The notes under the pieces are model-generated. The model searched no databases and was not told where the DNA came from. It was given only the letters and a program-made list of their open reading frames with translations. From Calliopsis andreniformis (lineage: Eukaryota > Arthropoda > Insecta > Hymenoptera > Andrenidae), in assembly GCF_051401765.1 (NCBI RefSeq), contig NW_027480429.1, forward strand, positions 13,954,157 to 14,018,156: 64,000 nt of DNA. Reading direction: 5' to 3'. How positions within the stretch are numbered: the first letter of the stretch is position 1; the number at the start of each line of letters is the position of its first letter. Shown here piece after piece: positions 11,731 through 23,600 of this stretch. The position numbers and the translations under genes are program-made.

Positions 11731-14043
11731 AGCTTTTCCATCGTATAAAACGAATAATTGCAACCAGTGTGGAAGTTATGGTCATTTCTACGTTCCCGGC
11801 AACCTAGGCTTCACTCTAGGGCGTTGCTCGACCAGATCGAATAGCTAGGGCCTTAGAAGCCAACGCCTGAAGTATAAAATACAATAAAAATGCAACAGTC
11901 TTTCCATCCTATAACAGGAATAACTGCAACCCGTGTGAAAGTGATGGTCATTTCTACGTTCCAAGCAACCTAGGATTCACCCTAGGGCGTAGTTCCATCA
12001 GATAGAATAGTTAGGGCCTAAGAAGTCAACGCCAGAAGCTTAAGACGCTATATAAATACAACAGCTTTTCCAACATATAAAACGGATAATTGCAACCAGG
12101 ATGAAAGTAATGGTCATTTCTACTTTCCGGGCAACCTAGGTTTCACCCTGGGGCGTTGCTCCAACAGATTGAATAGTTAGGGCCTCAGAAGTCAATGCCC
12201 GAAGCATAAAATACAATATAAATACAACAGTTTTTCCATCGTATAAAACGAATAATTGCAACCAGTATGAAAGTTATCGTCATTTATACTTTCCGGGCAA
12301 CCTAGGCTTCACCCCAGGGCGTTGCACCAACAGATTGAATAGTTAGGGCCTTAGAAGTCAACGCCCGAAGCATAAAATACAAAATAAACAGAACAGTTTT
12401 TCCATCGTATAAAACGAATAATTGCTACCGGTGTGAAATTTATGGTGATTTCTCCGTTCCGGGCAACCTAGGCTTCACTCTAGGGCATTGCTCCACCAGA
12501 TCGAATAGTTAGGGCCGTAGAAGTCAACGCCAGAAGCATAAAATACAAAATAAATAAAACAGTTTTTCCATCGTACAAAACGAATAATTGCTACCAGAGT
12601 GAAATTTATGGTCACTTCTACGTTCCGCGCAACCTAGGCTTCACCCTAGGACGCTGTTCCACCAGATGGAATAGTTAGGGCCTAAGAAGTCAACGCGAGA
12701 AGCATAAAATACGATATATATACAACAGCTTTTCCATCGTATAAAACGAATAATTGCAACCAGTATGAAAGTTATCGTCATTTCTACTTTCCGGGCAACC
12801 TAGGCTTCACCCTAGGGCGTTTCACCAACAGATTGAATAGGTAGGGCCTTAGAAGTCAACGCCCGAAGCATAAAATACAAAATAAACAGAACAGTTTTTC
12901 CATCGTATAAAACGAATAATTGCTACCGGTGCGAAAGTTATGGTCATTTCTCCGTTCCGGGCAACCCAGGCTTCACTCTAGGGCGTTGCTCCACCAGATC
13001 GAATAGTTAGGGCCTTAGAAGTCAACGCCAGAAGCATAAAATATAGAATAAATAAAACAGCTTTTCCATCGTATAAAACGAAGAATTGCAACCAGTGTGG
13101 AAGTTATGGTCATTTCTACGTTCCCGGCAACCTAGGCTTCACTCTAGGGCGTTGCTCGACCAGATCGAATAGCTAGGGCCTTAGAAGTCAACGCCTGAAG
13201 TATAAAATACAATAAAAATGCAACAGTCTTTCCATCCTATAACAGGAATAACTGCAACCCGTGTGAAAGTGATGGTCATTTCTACGTTCCAGGCAACCTA
13301 GGATTCACCCTAGGGCGTAGTTCCACCAGATAGAATAGTTAGGGCCTAAGAAGTCAACGCCAGATGCTTAAAACGCTATATAAATACAACAGCTTTTCCA
13401 ACATATAAAACGGATAATTGCAACCAGGATGAAAGTAATGGTCATTTCTACTTTCCGGGCAACCTAGGTTTCACACTGGGGCGTTGCTCCAACAGATTGA
13501 ATAGTTAGGGCCTTAGAAGTCAATGCCCGAAGCATAAAATACAATATAAATACAACAGTTTTTCCATCGTATAAAACGAATAATTGCAACCAGTATGAAA
13601 GTTATCGTCATTTCTACTTTCCGGGCAACCTAGGCTTCACCCTAGGGCGTTGCACCAACAGATTGAATAGTTAGGGCCTTAGAAGTCAACGCCCGAAGCA
13701 TAAAATACAAAATAAACAGAACAGTTTTTCCATCGTATAAAACGAATAATTGCTACCGGTGTGAAATTTATGGTGATTTCTCCTTCCCGGACAACCCAGG
13801 CTTCACTCTAGGGCATTGCTCCACCAGATCGAATAGTTAGGGCCGTAGAAGTCAACGCCAGAAGCATAAAATACAAAATAAATAAAACAGTTTTTCCATC
13901 GTATAAAACGAATAATTGCTACCAGTGTGAAAGTTATGGTCATTGCTACGTTCCGCGCAACCTAGGCTTCACCCAAGGGCGTTGTTCCACCGGATGGAAT
14001 AGTTAGGGCCTAAGAAGTCAACGCCAGAGGCATAAAATACGAT
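11731..14043 (+). repeat. Tandem duplication of 8 monomers (period 1328 bp)
   Basis: 11731-~12715 matches 13059-~14043 at an offset of exactly 1328 bp (8 x 166). The shared rare blocks are TAGGATTCACC at 11971 and 13299, the AAACGGATAATTGC unit with TTTCAC, and the TACCGGTGTGAAATTTATGG unit. The copies differ at several bases (CCAAGCAACC against CCAGGCAACC, ACCCCAGGG against ACCCTAGGG), so this is not among the youngest duplications in the window. Confidence 0.82.
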
Positions 14044-15140
14044 ATAAATACAACAGTTTTTCCATCGTATAAAACGAATGATAGTAACCAGTGTGAAAGT
14101 TATGGTCATTTCTACGTTCCGGGCAACCTAGGCTTCACTCTAGGGCGTTGCTCCACCGGAACGAATGGTTAGGGCCTTAGAAGTCAACGCCAGAAGCATA
14201 AAATACAAAATAAATAAAACAGTTTTTCCATCTTATAAAACGAATAATTGCAACCAGTGTGGAAGTTATGGTCATTTCTACTTTCCGGGCAACCTAGGCT
14301 TCACTCTAGGGCGTTGCCCCACCAGGTCGAATAGTTAGGGCCTTAGAAGTCAACGCCCGAAGCATAAAACACAAAATAAATAAAACAGCTTTTCCATCGC
14401 ATAAAACCAATAATTGCAAGGTGTGGAAGTTATGGTCATTTCTACGTTACGCGCATCCTAGGCTTCACCCGAGGGCGTTGCTCCACCAGATCGAATAGTT
14501 AGGGCCTTAGAAGTCAATGCCCGAAGCATAAAATGCAAAATAAATAAAACAGGTTTTCCATCGTATAAAACGAATACTTGCAACCAGTATGAAAGTTAAC
14601 GTCATTTCTACTTTCGGGGCAACATAGGCTTCACCCTTGGGCGTTGCACCAACTGATTGAATAGTTAGGCCCTTAGAAGTCAACGCGAGAAGCATAAAAT
14701 ACGATATAAATAGAATAGCTTTTCCATCCTATAAAACGAATAATTGCAACCAGTGTGTAAGTTATGGTCATGTCTACGTTCCGGGCAACCTAGGCTTCAC
14801 TCTAGGGCGTTGCTCGACCAGATCGAATAGCTAGGGCCTTAGAAGTCAACGCCTGAAGTATAAAATACAATAAAAATACAACAGCCTTTCCATCCTATAA
14901 CAGGAATAATTGCAACCCGTGTGAAAGGGATGGTCATTTCTACGTTCCAGGCAACCTAGGCTTCACCCTAGGGCGTTGTTCCACCAGATGGAATAGTTAG
15001 GGCCTAAGAAGTCAACGCCAGAAGCATAAAACACTATATAAATACAACAGTTTTTCCATCATATAAAGCGAATAATTGCAACCAGGATGAAATTTATGGT
15101 CATTTCTACTTTCCGGGCAACCTAGGATTCACTCTAGGGC

Positions 15141-16843
15141 GTTGCCCCACCAGATCGAATAGTTAGGGCCTTAGAAGTCAATGCCCGAAGCATAAAACAC
15201 AAAATAAATAAAACAGCTTTTCCATCGCATAAAACGAATAATTGCAACCAGTATGAAAGTTAACGTCATTTCTACCTTCCGGGCAACATAGGCTTCACCT
15301 TGGGCGTTGCACCAACAGATTTAATAGTTAGGGCCTTAGAAGTCAACGCCCGAAGCATGAAATACAAAATAAATACAACAGTCTTTCCATCGTATAAAAC
15401 GAATAATTGCAACCAGTATGAAAGTTAACGTCATTTCTACTTTCCGGGCAACCTAGGCTTGGCGCTAGGGCGTTGCCGCAACAGATTGAATAGTTAGGGC
15501 CATAGAAGTCAACGCCAGAAACATCAAATACAATATAAATACAACAGTTTTTCCATCGTATAAAACGAATAATTGCAACCAGTATGAAAGTTATGGTCAT
15601 TTCTATTTTCCGGGCAACCTAGGCTTCACCCTAGGGCGTTGCTTCAACAGATTGAATAGTTAGGGCCTTAGAAGTCAACGCCCGAAGCATAAAATACAAA
15701 ATAAATAGAACAGTTTTTCCATCGTATAAAACGGATAATTGCAACCAGTGTGAAGGTAATGGTCATTTCTACGTTCCGGGGAACTTAGGCGTCACCCTAG
15801 GGCGTTGCTCCACCACATCTAATAGTAACGGCCTTAGAAGTCAACCCCAGATGAATAAAATACATAAAAGATGCCACAGCTTTTCCATCGTATAAAACTA
15901 ATAATTGCAACCAGTGTGAAAGTTATGGTCATTTCTACGTTCCGGGCAACCTAGGCTTCACTCTAGGGCGTTGCGCCACCAGATCGAATAGTTAGGGCCT
16001 TAGAAGTCAACGCCAGAAGCATAAAATACGATATAAATACAACAGTTTTTCCATCGTATAAAACGAATAATTGCTACCAGTGTGAAAGTTATGGTCATTT
16101 CTACGTTACGCGCAACCTAGGCTTCACCCGAGGGCGTTGATCCACCAGATGGAATAGTTAGGGCCTAAGAGTTCAACGCCAGAATCATAAAATACGATAT
16201 AAATACAACAGCTTTTCCATCGTATAAAACGAATAATTGCAACCAGTGTGGAAGTTATGGTCATTTCTACGTTCCGGGCAACCTAGGCTTCACTCTAGGG
16301 CGTTGTTCCACCAGATGCAATAGTTAGGGCCTAAGAAGTCAACGCCAGAAGCATAAAACACTATATAAATACAACAGTTTTTCCATCATATAAAACGAAT
16401 AATTGCAACCAGGATGAAAGTTATTCTTCATTTCTACTTTCCGGGCAACCTAGGCTTCACCCTAGGGCGTTGCTCCAACAGATTGAGTAGCTAGGGCCTT
16501 AGAAGTCAATGCCCGAAGCATAAAATACAATATAAATACAACAGTTTTTCCATCGTATAAAACGAATAATTGAAACCAGTATGAAAGCTAACGTCATTTC
16601 TACTTTCCGGGCTACCTAGGCTTCACCCTAGAGCGTTGCACCAACAGATTGAATAGTTAGGGCCTTAGAAGCCAACGCCAGAAGCATAAAGTACAATAAA
16701 GATGCAAAAGTTTTTCCATCGTATAACAGGAATAACTGCAGACAGTGAGAAAGTTATGGTCATTTCTACGTTCCGGGCAACCTCGGCTTCACTCTAGGGC
16801 GTTGCGGCACCAGATCGAATAGTTAGGGCCTTAGAAATCAACG
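15141..16843 (+). repeat. Duplicated block A, left copy
   Basis: This block corresponds to 19290-20660. The first part (15141-~15375) matches at offset 4149 (25 units minus 1 bp). The later part (about 15720-16843) matches at offset 3817 (23 units minus 1 bp). The left copy therefore holds two extra monomers around 15380-15710, which include the TAGGCTTGGCGC variant seen nowhere else that I noticed. Shared markers are a one-base-short CACCTTGGGCG, CGGGGAACTTAGG, GGTTGATCC-type units and a one-base-long GTTATTCTTCATTTC. Confidence 0.8.
15935..16100 (+). repeat. Reference monomer, near consensus (166 bp)
   Basis: This unit is close to the consensus and is used here to describe the anatomy. Positions 1-50 are the GC-richer part, with CCTAGG at 16-21, TCTAGG or CCTAGG at 28-33 and GGGCG at 32-36. 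Positions 51-80 carry TTAGGGCCTTAG. Positions 81-110 are an AT-rich, highly variable segment. Positions 111-140 carry a T-run, CATCGTATAAAACGAATAA and a conserved TTGC. Positions 141-166 carry CCAGTGTGAAAGTTATGG. The consensus has seven CpG sites. No half-length (~83 bp) internal duplication is visible, so it reads as a simple rather than dimeric monomer. Confidence 0.93.
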
Positions 16844-19289
16844 CCCGAAGCATAAAATACAAAATAAATAATACAGTTTTTCCATCGTATAAAACGAATA
16901 ATTGCAACCAGTGTGGAAGTTATGGTCATTTCTACGTTCCGGGCAACCTAGGCTTCACTCTAGGGCGTTCCTCCACCATATCGAATAGTTAGGGCCTTAG
17001 AAGTCTACGCCCGAAGCATAAAATACAAAATAAATAAAACAGTTTTCCATCGTATAAAAAGAATAATTGCAACCAGTATGAAAGTTAACGTCATTTTTAC
17101 TTTCGGGGCAACATAGGCTTCACCCTTGGGCGTTGCACCAACAGATTGAATAGTTAGGCCCTTAGAAGTCAACGCCAGAAGCATAAAATACGATATAAAT
17201 AGAACAGCTTTTCCATCGTATAAAACGAATAATTGCAACCAGTGTGAAGGTAATGGTCATTCCTACGTTCCAGGCAACTTAGGCGTCACCCTAGGGCGTT
17301 GCTCCACCACATCTAATAGCAACGGCCTTAGAAGTCAGCCCCAGATGAATAAAATACATAAAAGATGCCACAGCTTTTCCATCGTATAAAACGAATTATT
17401 GCAACCAGTGTGAAAGTTATGGTCATTTCTACGTTCCGGGCAACATAGGCTTCACTCTAGGGCGTGGCGCCACCAGATCGAATAGTTAGGGCCTTAGAAG
17501 TCAACGCCAGAAGCATAAAATACGATATAAATACAACAGCTTTTCCATCGTATAAAACGAATAATTGCAACCAGTGTGAAGGTAATGGTCATTTCTACGT
17601 TCCGGGCAACTTAGGCGTCACCCTAGGGCGTTGCACCAACAGATTGAATAGTTAGGGCCATAGCAGTCAACGCCCGAAGCATAAAATACAAAATAAATAG
17701 AACAGTTTTTCCAACGTATAAAAAGAATAATTGCTACCGGTGTGAAAGTTATGGTCATTTCGCCGTTCCGGGCATCCTAGGCTTCACTCTAGGGCGTTGC
17801 TCCACCGGATCGAATAGTTAGGGCCTTAGAAGTCAACGCCAGAAGCATAAAATACAAAATAAATAAAACAGTTTTTCCATCGTATAAAACGAATAATTGC
17901 AACCAGTGTGGAAGTTATGGTCATTTCTACTTTCCGGGCAACCTAGGCTTCACCCTAGGGCGTTGCTCCAACAGATTCAGTAGCTAGGGCCTTAGAAGTC
18001 AATGCCCGAAGCATAAAATACAATATAAATACAACAGCTTTTCCATCGTATAAAACGGATAATTGCAACCAGTATGAAAGTTAACGTCATTTCTACCTTC
18101 CGCGCAACATAGGCTTCACCCTTGGGCGTTGCACCAACAGATTGAATAGTTAGGGCCTTAGAAGTCAACGCCCGAAGCATAAAATACAAAATAAATAGAA
18201 CAGTTTTTCCATCGTATAAAACGAATAATTGCAACCAGTGTGAAGCTAATGGTCATTTCTACGTTCCGGGCAACTTAGGCGTCACCCTAGGGCGTTGCTC
18301 CAGCACATCTAATAGCAACGGCCTTAGAAGTCAGCCCCAGATGAATAAAATACATAAAAGATGCCACAGCTTTTCCATAGTATAAAACGAATAATTGCAA
18401 CCAGTGTGAAAGTTATGGTCATTTCTACGTTCCGGGCAACATAGGCTTCACTCTAGGGCGTGGCGCCACCAGATCGAATAGTTAGGGCCTTAGAAGTCAA
18501 CGCCAGAAGCATAAAATACGATATAAATACAACAGCTTTTCCATCGTATAAAACGAATAATTGCAACCAGTGTGGAAGTTATGGTCATTTCTACGTTCCG
18601 GGCAACCTAGGCTTCACTCTAGGGCGTTGTTCCACCAGATGGAATAGCTAGGGCCTAAGAGGTCAACGGCAGAAGCATAAAACACTATATAAATACAACA
18701 GTTTTTCCATCATATAAAACGAATGATAGCAACCAGTGTGAAAGTTATGGTCATTTCTACGTTCCGGGCAACATAGGCTTCACTCTAGGGCGTCGCGCCA
18801 CCAGATCGAATAGTTAGGGCCTTAGAAGTCAACGCCCGAAGCATAAAATACAAAATACATAAAACAGCTTTTCCATCGTTTAAAACGAATAATTGCAACC
18901 AGTATGAAAGTCAACGTCATTTCTACTTTCCGGGCAACATAGGCTTCACCCTTGGGCGTTGCACCAACAGATTGAATAGTTAGGGCCTTAGCAATCAACG
19001 CCCGAAGCATAAAATACAAAGTAAATAGAACAGTTTTTCCATCGTATAAAAAGAATAATTGCTACCGGTGTGAAAGTTATGGTCATTTCTCCGTTCCGGG
19101 CAACCTAGGCTTCACTCTAGGGCGTTGCTCCACCGGATCGAATGGTTAGGGCCTTAGAAGTCAACGCCAGTAGCATAAAATACAAAATAAATAAAAGAGT
19201 TTTTCCATCGTATAAAACGAATAATTGCTACCGGTGTGAAAGTTATGGTCATTTCTCCGTTCCGGGCAACCTAGGCTTCACTCTAGGGC
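16844..19289 (+). repeat. Satellite segment with a 6-monomer duplication
   Basis: Within this stretch about 17205-17575 recurs at 18201-18571, an offset of exactly 996 bp (6 x 166). Both copies contain CAACTTAGGCGTCACC, the GATGAATAAAATAC monomer (17344 and 18340) and GGGCGTGGCGCCACC. The segment from about 17665 to 18735 recurs once more at 27959-29030. A one-base deletion in a T-run (ACAGTTTTCCATCG near 17042) is shared with the related segment near 39780. Confidence 0.8.
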
Positions 19290-20660
19290 GTTGCCCCACC
19301 AGATCGAATAGGTAGGGCCTTAGAAGTCAATGCCCGAAGCATAAAACACAAAATAAATAAAACAGCTTTTCCATCGCATAAAACGAATAATTGCAACCAG
19401 TATGAAAGTTAACGTCATTTCTACCTTCCGGGCAACATAGGCTTCACCTTGGGCGTTGCACCAACAGATTTAATAGTTAGGGCCTTAGAAGTCAACGCCC
19501 GAAGCATGAAATACAAAATAAATAGAACAGTTTTTCCATCGTATAAAACGAATAATTGCAACCAGTGTGAAGGTAATGGTCATTTCTACGTTCCGGGGAA
19601 CTTAGGCGTCACCCTAGGGCGTTGCTCCACCACATCTAATAGTAACGGCCTTAGAAGTCAACCCCAGATGAATAAAATACATAAAAGATGCCACAGCTTT
19701 TCCATCGTATAAAACTAATAATTGCAACCAGTGTGAAAGTTATGGTCATTTCTACGTTCCGGGCAACCTAGGCTTCACTCTAGGGCGTTGCGCCACCAGA
19801 TCGAATAGTTAGGGCCTTAGAAGTCAACGCCAGAAGCATAAAATACGATATAAATACAACAGTTTTTCCATCGTATAAAACGAATAATTGCTACCAGTGT
19901 GAAAGTTATGGTCATTTCTACGTTACGCGCAACCTAGGCTTCACCCGAGGGCGTTGATCCACCAGATGGAATAGTTAGGGCCTAAGAGTTCAACGCCAGG
20001 ATCATAAAATACGATATAAATACAACAGCTTTTCCATCGTATAAAACGAATAATTGCAACCAGTGTGGAAGTTATGGTCATTTCTACGTTCCGGGCAACC
20101 TAGGCTTCACTCTAGGGCGTTGTTCCACCAGATGCAATAGTTAGGGCCTAAGAAGTCAACGCCAGATGCATAAAACGCTATATAAATACAACAGTTTTTC
20201 CATCATATAAAACGAATAATTGCAACCAGGATGAAAGTTATTCTTCATTTCTACTTTCCGGGCAACCTAGGCTTCACCCTAGGGCGTTGCTCCAACAGAT
20301 TGAGTAGCTAGGGCCTTAGAAGTCAATGCCCGAAGCATAAAATACAATATAAATACAACAGTTTTTCCATCGTATAAAACGAATAATTGAAACCAGTATG
20401 AAAGCTAACGTCATTTCTACTCTCCGGGCTACCTAGGCTTCACCCTAGAGCGTTGCACCAACAGATTGAATAGTTAGGGCCTTAGAAGCCAACGCCAGAA
20501 GCATAAAGTACAATAAAGATGCAAAAGTTTTTCCATCGTATAACAGGAATAACTGCAAACAGTGTGAAAGTTATGGTCATTTCTACGTTCCGGGCAACCT
20601 CGGCTTCACTCTGGGGCGTTGCGGCACCAGATCGAATAGTTAGGGCCTTAGAAATCAACG
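19290..20660 (+). repeat. Duplicated block A, right copy
   Basis: This is the counterpart of 15141-16843 without its two extra monomers. The part from 19290 to about 19720 is also the template seen in the 19-mer copies (31741, 34893 and 38376 onward) and near 43190. The link is the TTTAATAGTTAGGG unit with the one-base deletion CACCTTGGGCG, followed by the CGGGGAACTTAGG unit and the GATGAATAAAATAC unit at 19667. It ends near 20660, where CGCCCGAAG in the left copy is CGCCAGAAG here. Confidence 0.8.
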
Positions 20661-23600
20661 CCAGAAGCATAAAATACAGAATAAATAAAACAGTCTTTCC
20701 ATCGTACAAAACGAATAATTGCTACCAGTGTGAACGTTATGGTCATTTCTACGTTCCGCGCAACCTAGGCTTCACTCTAGGGCGTTGCTCCACCAGATCC
20801 AATGGCTAGGTGCTTAGAAGTCAACGCCAGAAGCATAAAATACGATATAAATACAACAGCTTTTCCATCGTATAAAACGAATAATTACAACCAGTGTGGA
20901 AGTTATGGTCATTTCTACGCTCCCGGCAACCTAGGCTTCACTCTAGGGCGTTGCTCGACCAGATCGAATAGCTAGGGCCTTAGAAGTCAACGCCTGAAGT
21001 ATAAAATACAATAAAAATGCAACAGTCTTTCCATCCTATAACAGGAATAACTGCAGCCCGTGTGAAAGTGATGGTCATTTCTACGTTCCAGGCAACCTAG
21101 GATTCACCCTAGGGCGTAGTTCCACCAGATAGAATAGTTAGGCCCTAAGAAGTCAACGCCAGAAGCTTAAAACGCTATATAAATACAACAGCTTTTCCAA
21201 CATATAAAACGAATAATTGCTACCAGAGTGAAATCTATGGTCACTTCTACGTTCCGCGCAATCTAGGCTTCACCCTAGGACGCTGTTCCACCAGATGGAA
21301 TAGTTAGGGCCTAAGAAGTCAACGCCAGAAGCATAAAATACGATAAATATACAACAGCTTTTCCATCGTATAAAACGAATAATTGCAAGCAGTGTGGAAG
21401 TTATGGTCATTTCTACGTCCCGTGCAACCTAGGCTTCACTCTAGGGCGTTGCTCGACCAGATCGAATAGCTGGGGCCTTAGAAGTCAACGCCCGAAGCAT
21501 AAAATACAAAATAAATAGAACAGTTTTTCCATCGTATAAAACGAATAATTGCAACCAGTGTGAAGGTAATGGTCATTTCTACGTTCCGGGCAACTTAGGC
21601 GTCACCCTAGGGCGTTGTTCCACCAGATGCAATAGTTAGGGCCTAAGAAGTCAACGCCAGAAGCATAAACCACTATATAAATACAACAGTTTTTCCATCA
21701 TATAAAACGAATAATTGCAACCAGGATGAAAGTTATTGTCCTTTCTACTTTCCGGGCAACCTAGGCTTCACCCTAGGGCGTTGCTCCAACAGATTGAATA
21801 GCTAGGGCCTTAGAAGTCAATGCCCGAAGCATAAAATACAATAAAGATGCAAAAGTTTTTCCATCGTATAACAGGAATAACTGCAAACAGTGTGAAAGTT
21901 ATGGTCATTTCTAAGTTCCGGGCTACCTAGGCTTCACTCTATGGCGTTCTTCCACCACATCGAATAGCAACGGCCTCAGAAGTCAACGCCCGAAGCATAA
22001 AATACAAAATAAATAGAACAGTTTTTCCATCGTATAAAACGAATAATTGCAACCAGAGTGGAAGTTATGGTCATTTCTACGTTCCGGGCAACCTAGGCTT
22101 CACTCTAGGGCGTTGCTCCACCAGATCGAATAGTTAGGGCCTTAGAAGTCAACGCCCGAAGCATAAAATACAAAATAAATAAAACAGTTTTTCCATCGTA
22201 TAAAACGAATAATTGCAGCCAGTATGAAAGTTAACGTCATTTCTACTTTCGGGGCAACATAGGCTTCACCCTTGGGCGTTGCACCAACAGATTGAATAGT
22301 TAGGCCCTTAGAAGTCAACGCCCGAAGCATAAAATACAAAATAAATAGAACAGTTTTTCCATCGTATAAAACGAATAATTGCAACCAGTGTGAAGGTAAT
22401 GGTTTTTTCTACGTTCCGGGCAACCTAGGCTTCAATCTAGGGCGGTGCCCCACCAGATCGAATAGCTAGGGCCTTAAAAGTCAAAGCCTGAAGTATAAAA
22501 TACAATAAAAAGCAACTGTGTTTCCATCCTATAACAGGAATAACTGCAACCCGTGTGAAAGTGATGGTCATTTCTACGTTCCAGGCAACCTAGGATTCAC
22601 CCTAGGGCGTTGTTCCACCAGATGGAATAGTTAGTGCCTAAGAAGTCAACGCCAGAAGCATAAAACACTATATAAATACAACAGCTTTTCCAACATATAA
22701 AACGGATAATTGCAACCAGGATGAAAGTTATGGTCATTTCTACTTTCCGGGCAACCTAGGTTTCACACTGGGGCGTTGCTCCAACAGATTGAATAGTTAG
22801 GGCCTTAGAAGTCAATGCACGAAGCATATAAATACAATATAAATGCAACAGTTTTTCCATCGTATAAAACGAATAATTGCAACCAGTAAGAAAGTTAACG
22901 TCGTTCCTACTTTCCGGGCAACCTAGGCTTCACCCTAGGGCGTTGCACCAACAGATTGAATAGTTAGGGCCTTAGAAGTCAACGCCCGAAGCATAAAATA
23001 CAAAATAAGCAGAACAGTTTTTCCATCGTATAAAACGAATAATTGCTACCGGTGTGAAAGTTATGGTGATTTCTCCGTTCCGGGCAGCCTAGGCTTCACT
23101 CTAGGGCATTGCTCCACCAGATCGAATAGTTCGGGCCTTAGAAGTCAACGCCAGAAGCATAAAATACAATAAAGATGCAAAGGTTTTTCCATCGTATAAC
23201 AGGAATAACTGCAAACAGTGTTAAAGTAATGGTCATTTCCATGTTCCGGGCAACCAAGTCTTCACTCTAGGGCGTTGTTCCACCAGATCGAATAGTTAGG
23301 GCCTAAGAAGCCAACGGCAGAAGAATAAAATACAATATAAGAACAAAAGCTTTTCCATCGTATAAAATGAATAATTGCAAACATTGTGAAAGTAATGGTC
23401 ATTTCTACGTTCCGCGCAACCTAGGCTTCACCCAAGGGCGTTGTTCCACCAGATGGAATAGTTAGGGCCTAAGAAGTCAACGCCAGAAGCATAAAATACG
23501 ATATAAATACAACAGTTTTTCCATCGTATAAAACGAATGATAGTAACCAGCGTGAAAGTTATGGTCATTTCTACGTTCCGGGCAACCTAGACTTCACTCT

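Larger units (their letters stand above)
10801..15140 (+). repeat. Mosaic satellite zone with an 8-monomer duplication
   Basis: This stretch has no single long period. It is built from recurring monomer types, including the GATGAATAAAATACATAAAAG type near 10872, an ACAGAATAAATAAAAC type near 11552 that recurs near 20680 and 23830, and an 8-monomer duplication listed separately. The first single-base length changes of the window occur here: an extra T in GCAATCCAG near 11262, and a two-base loss in TTGCAAGGTGTGG near 14418. Nothing other than satellite is present. Confidence 0.82.

Noticed and set aside
20519..20809. Longest plus-strand frame, 96 codons
   Set aside because: It overlaps another frame on the opposite strand and lies wholly within satellite units, with no start context or domain. 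Chance frame.
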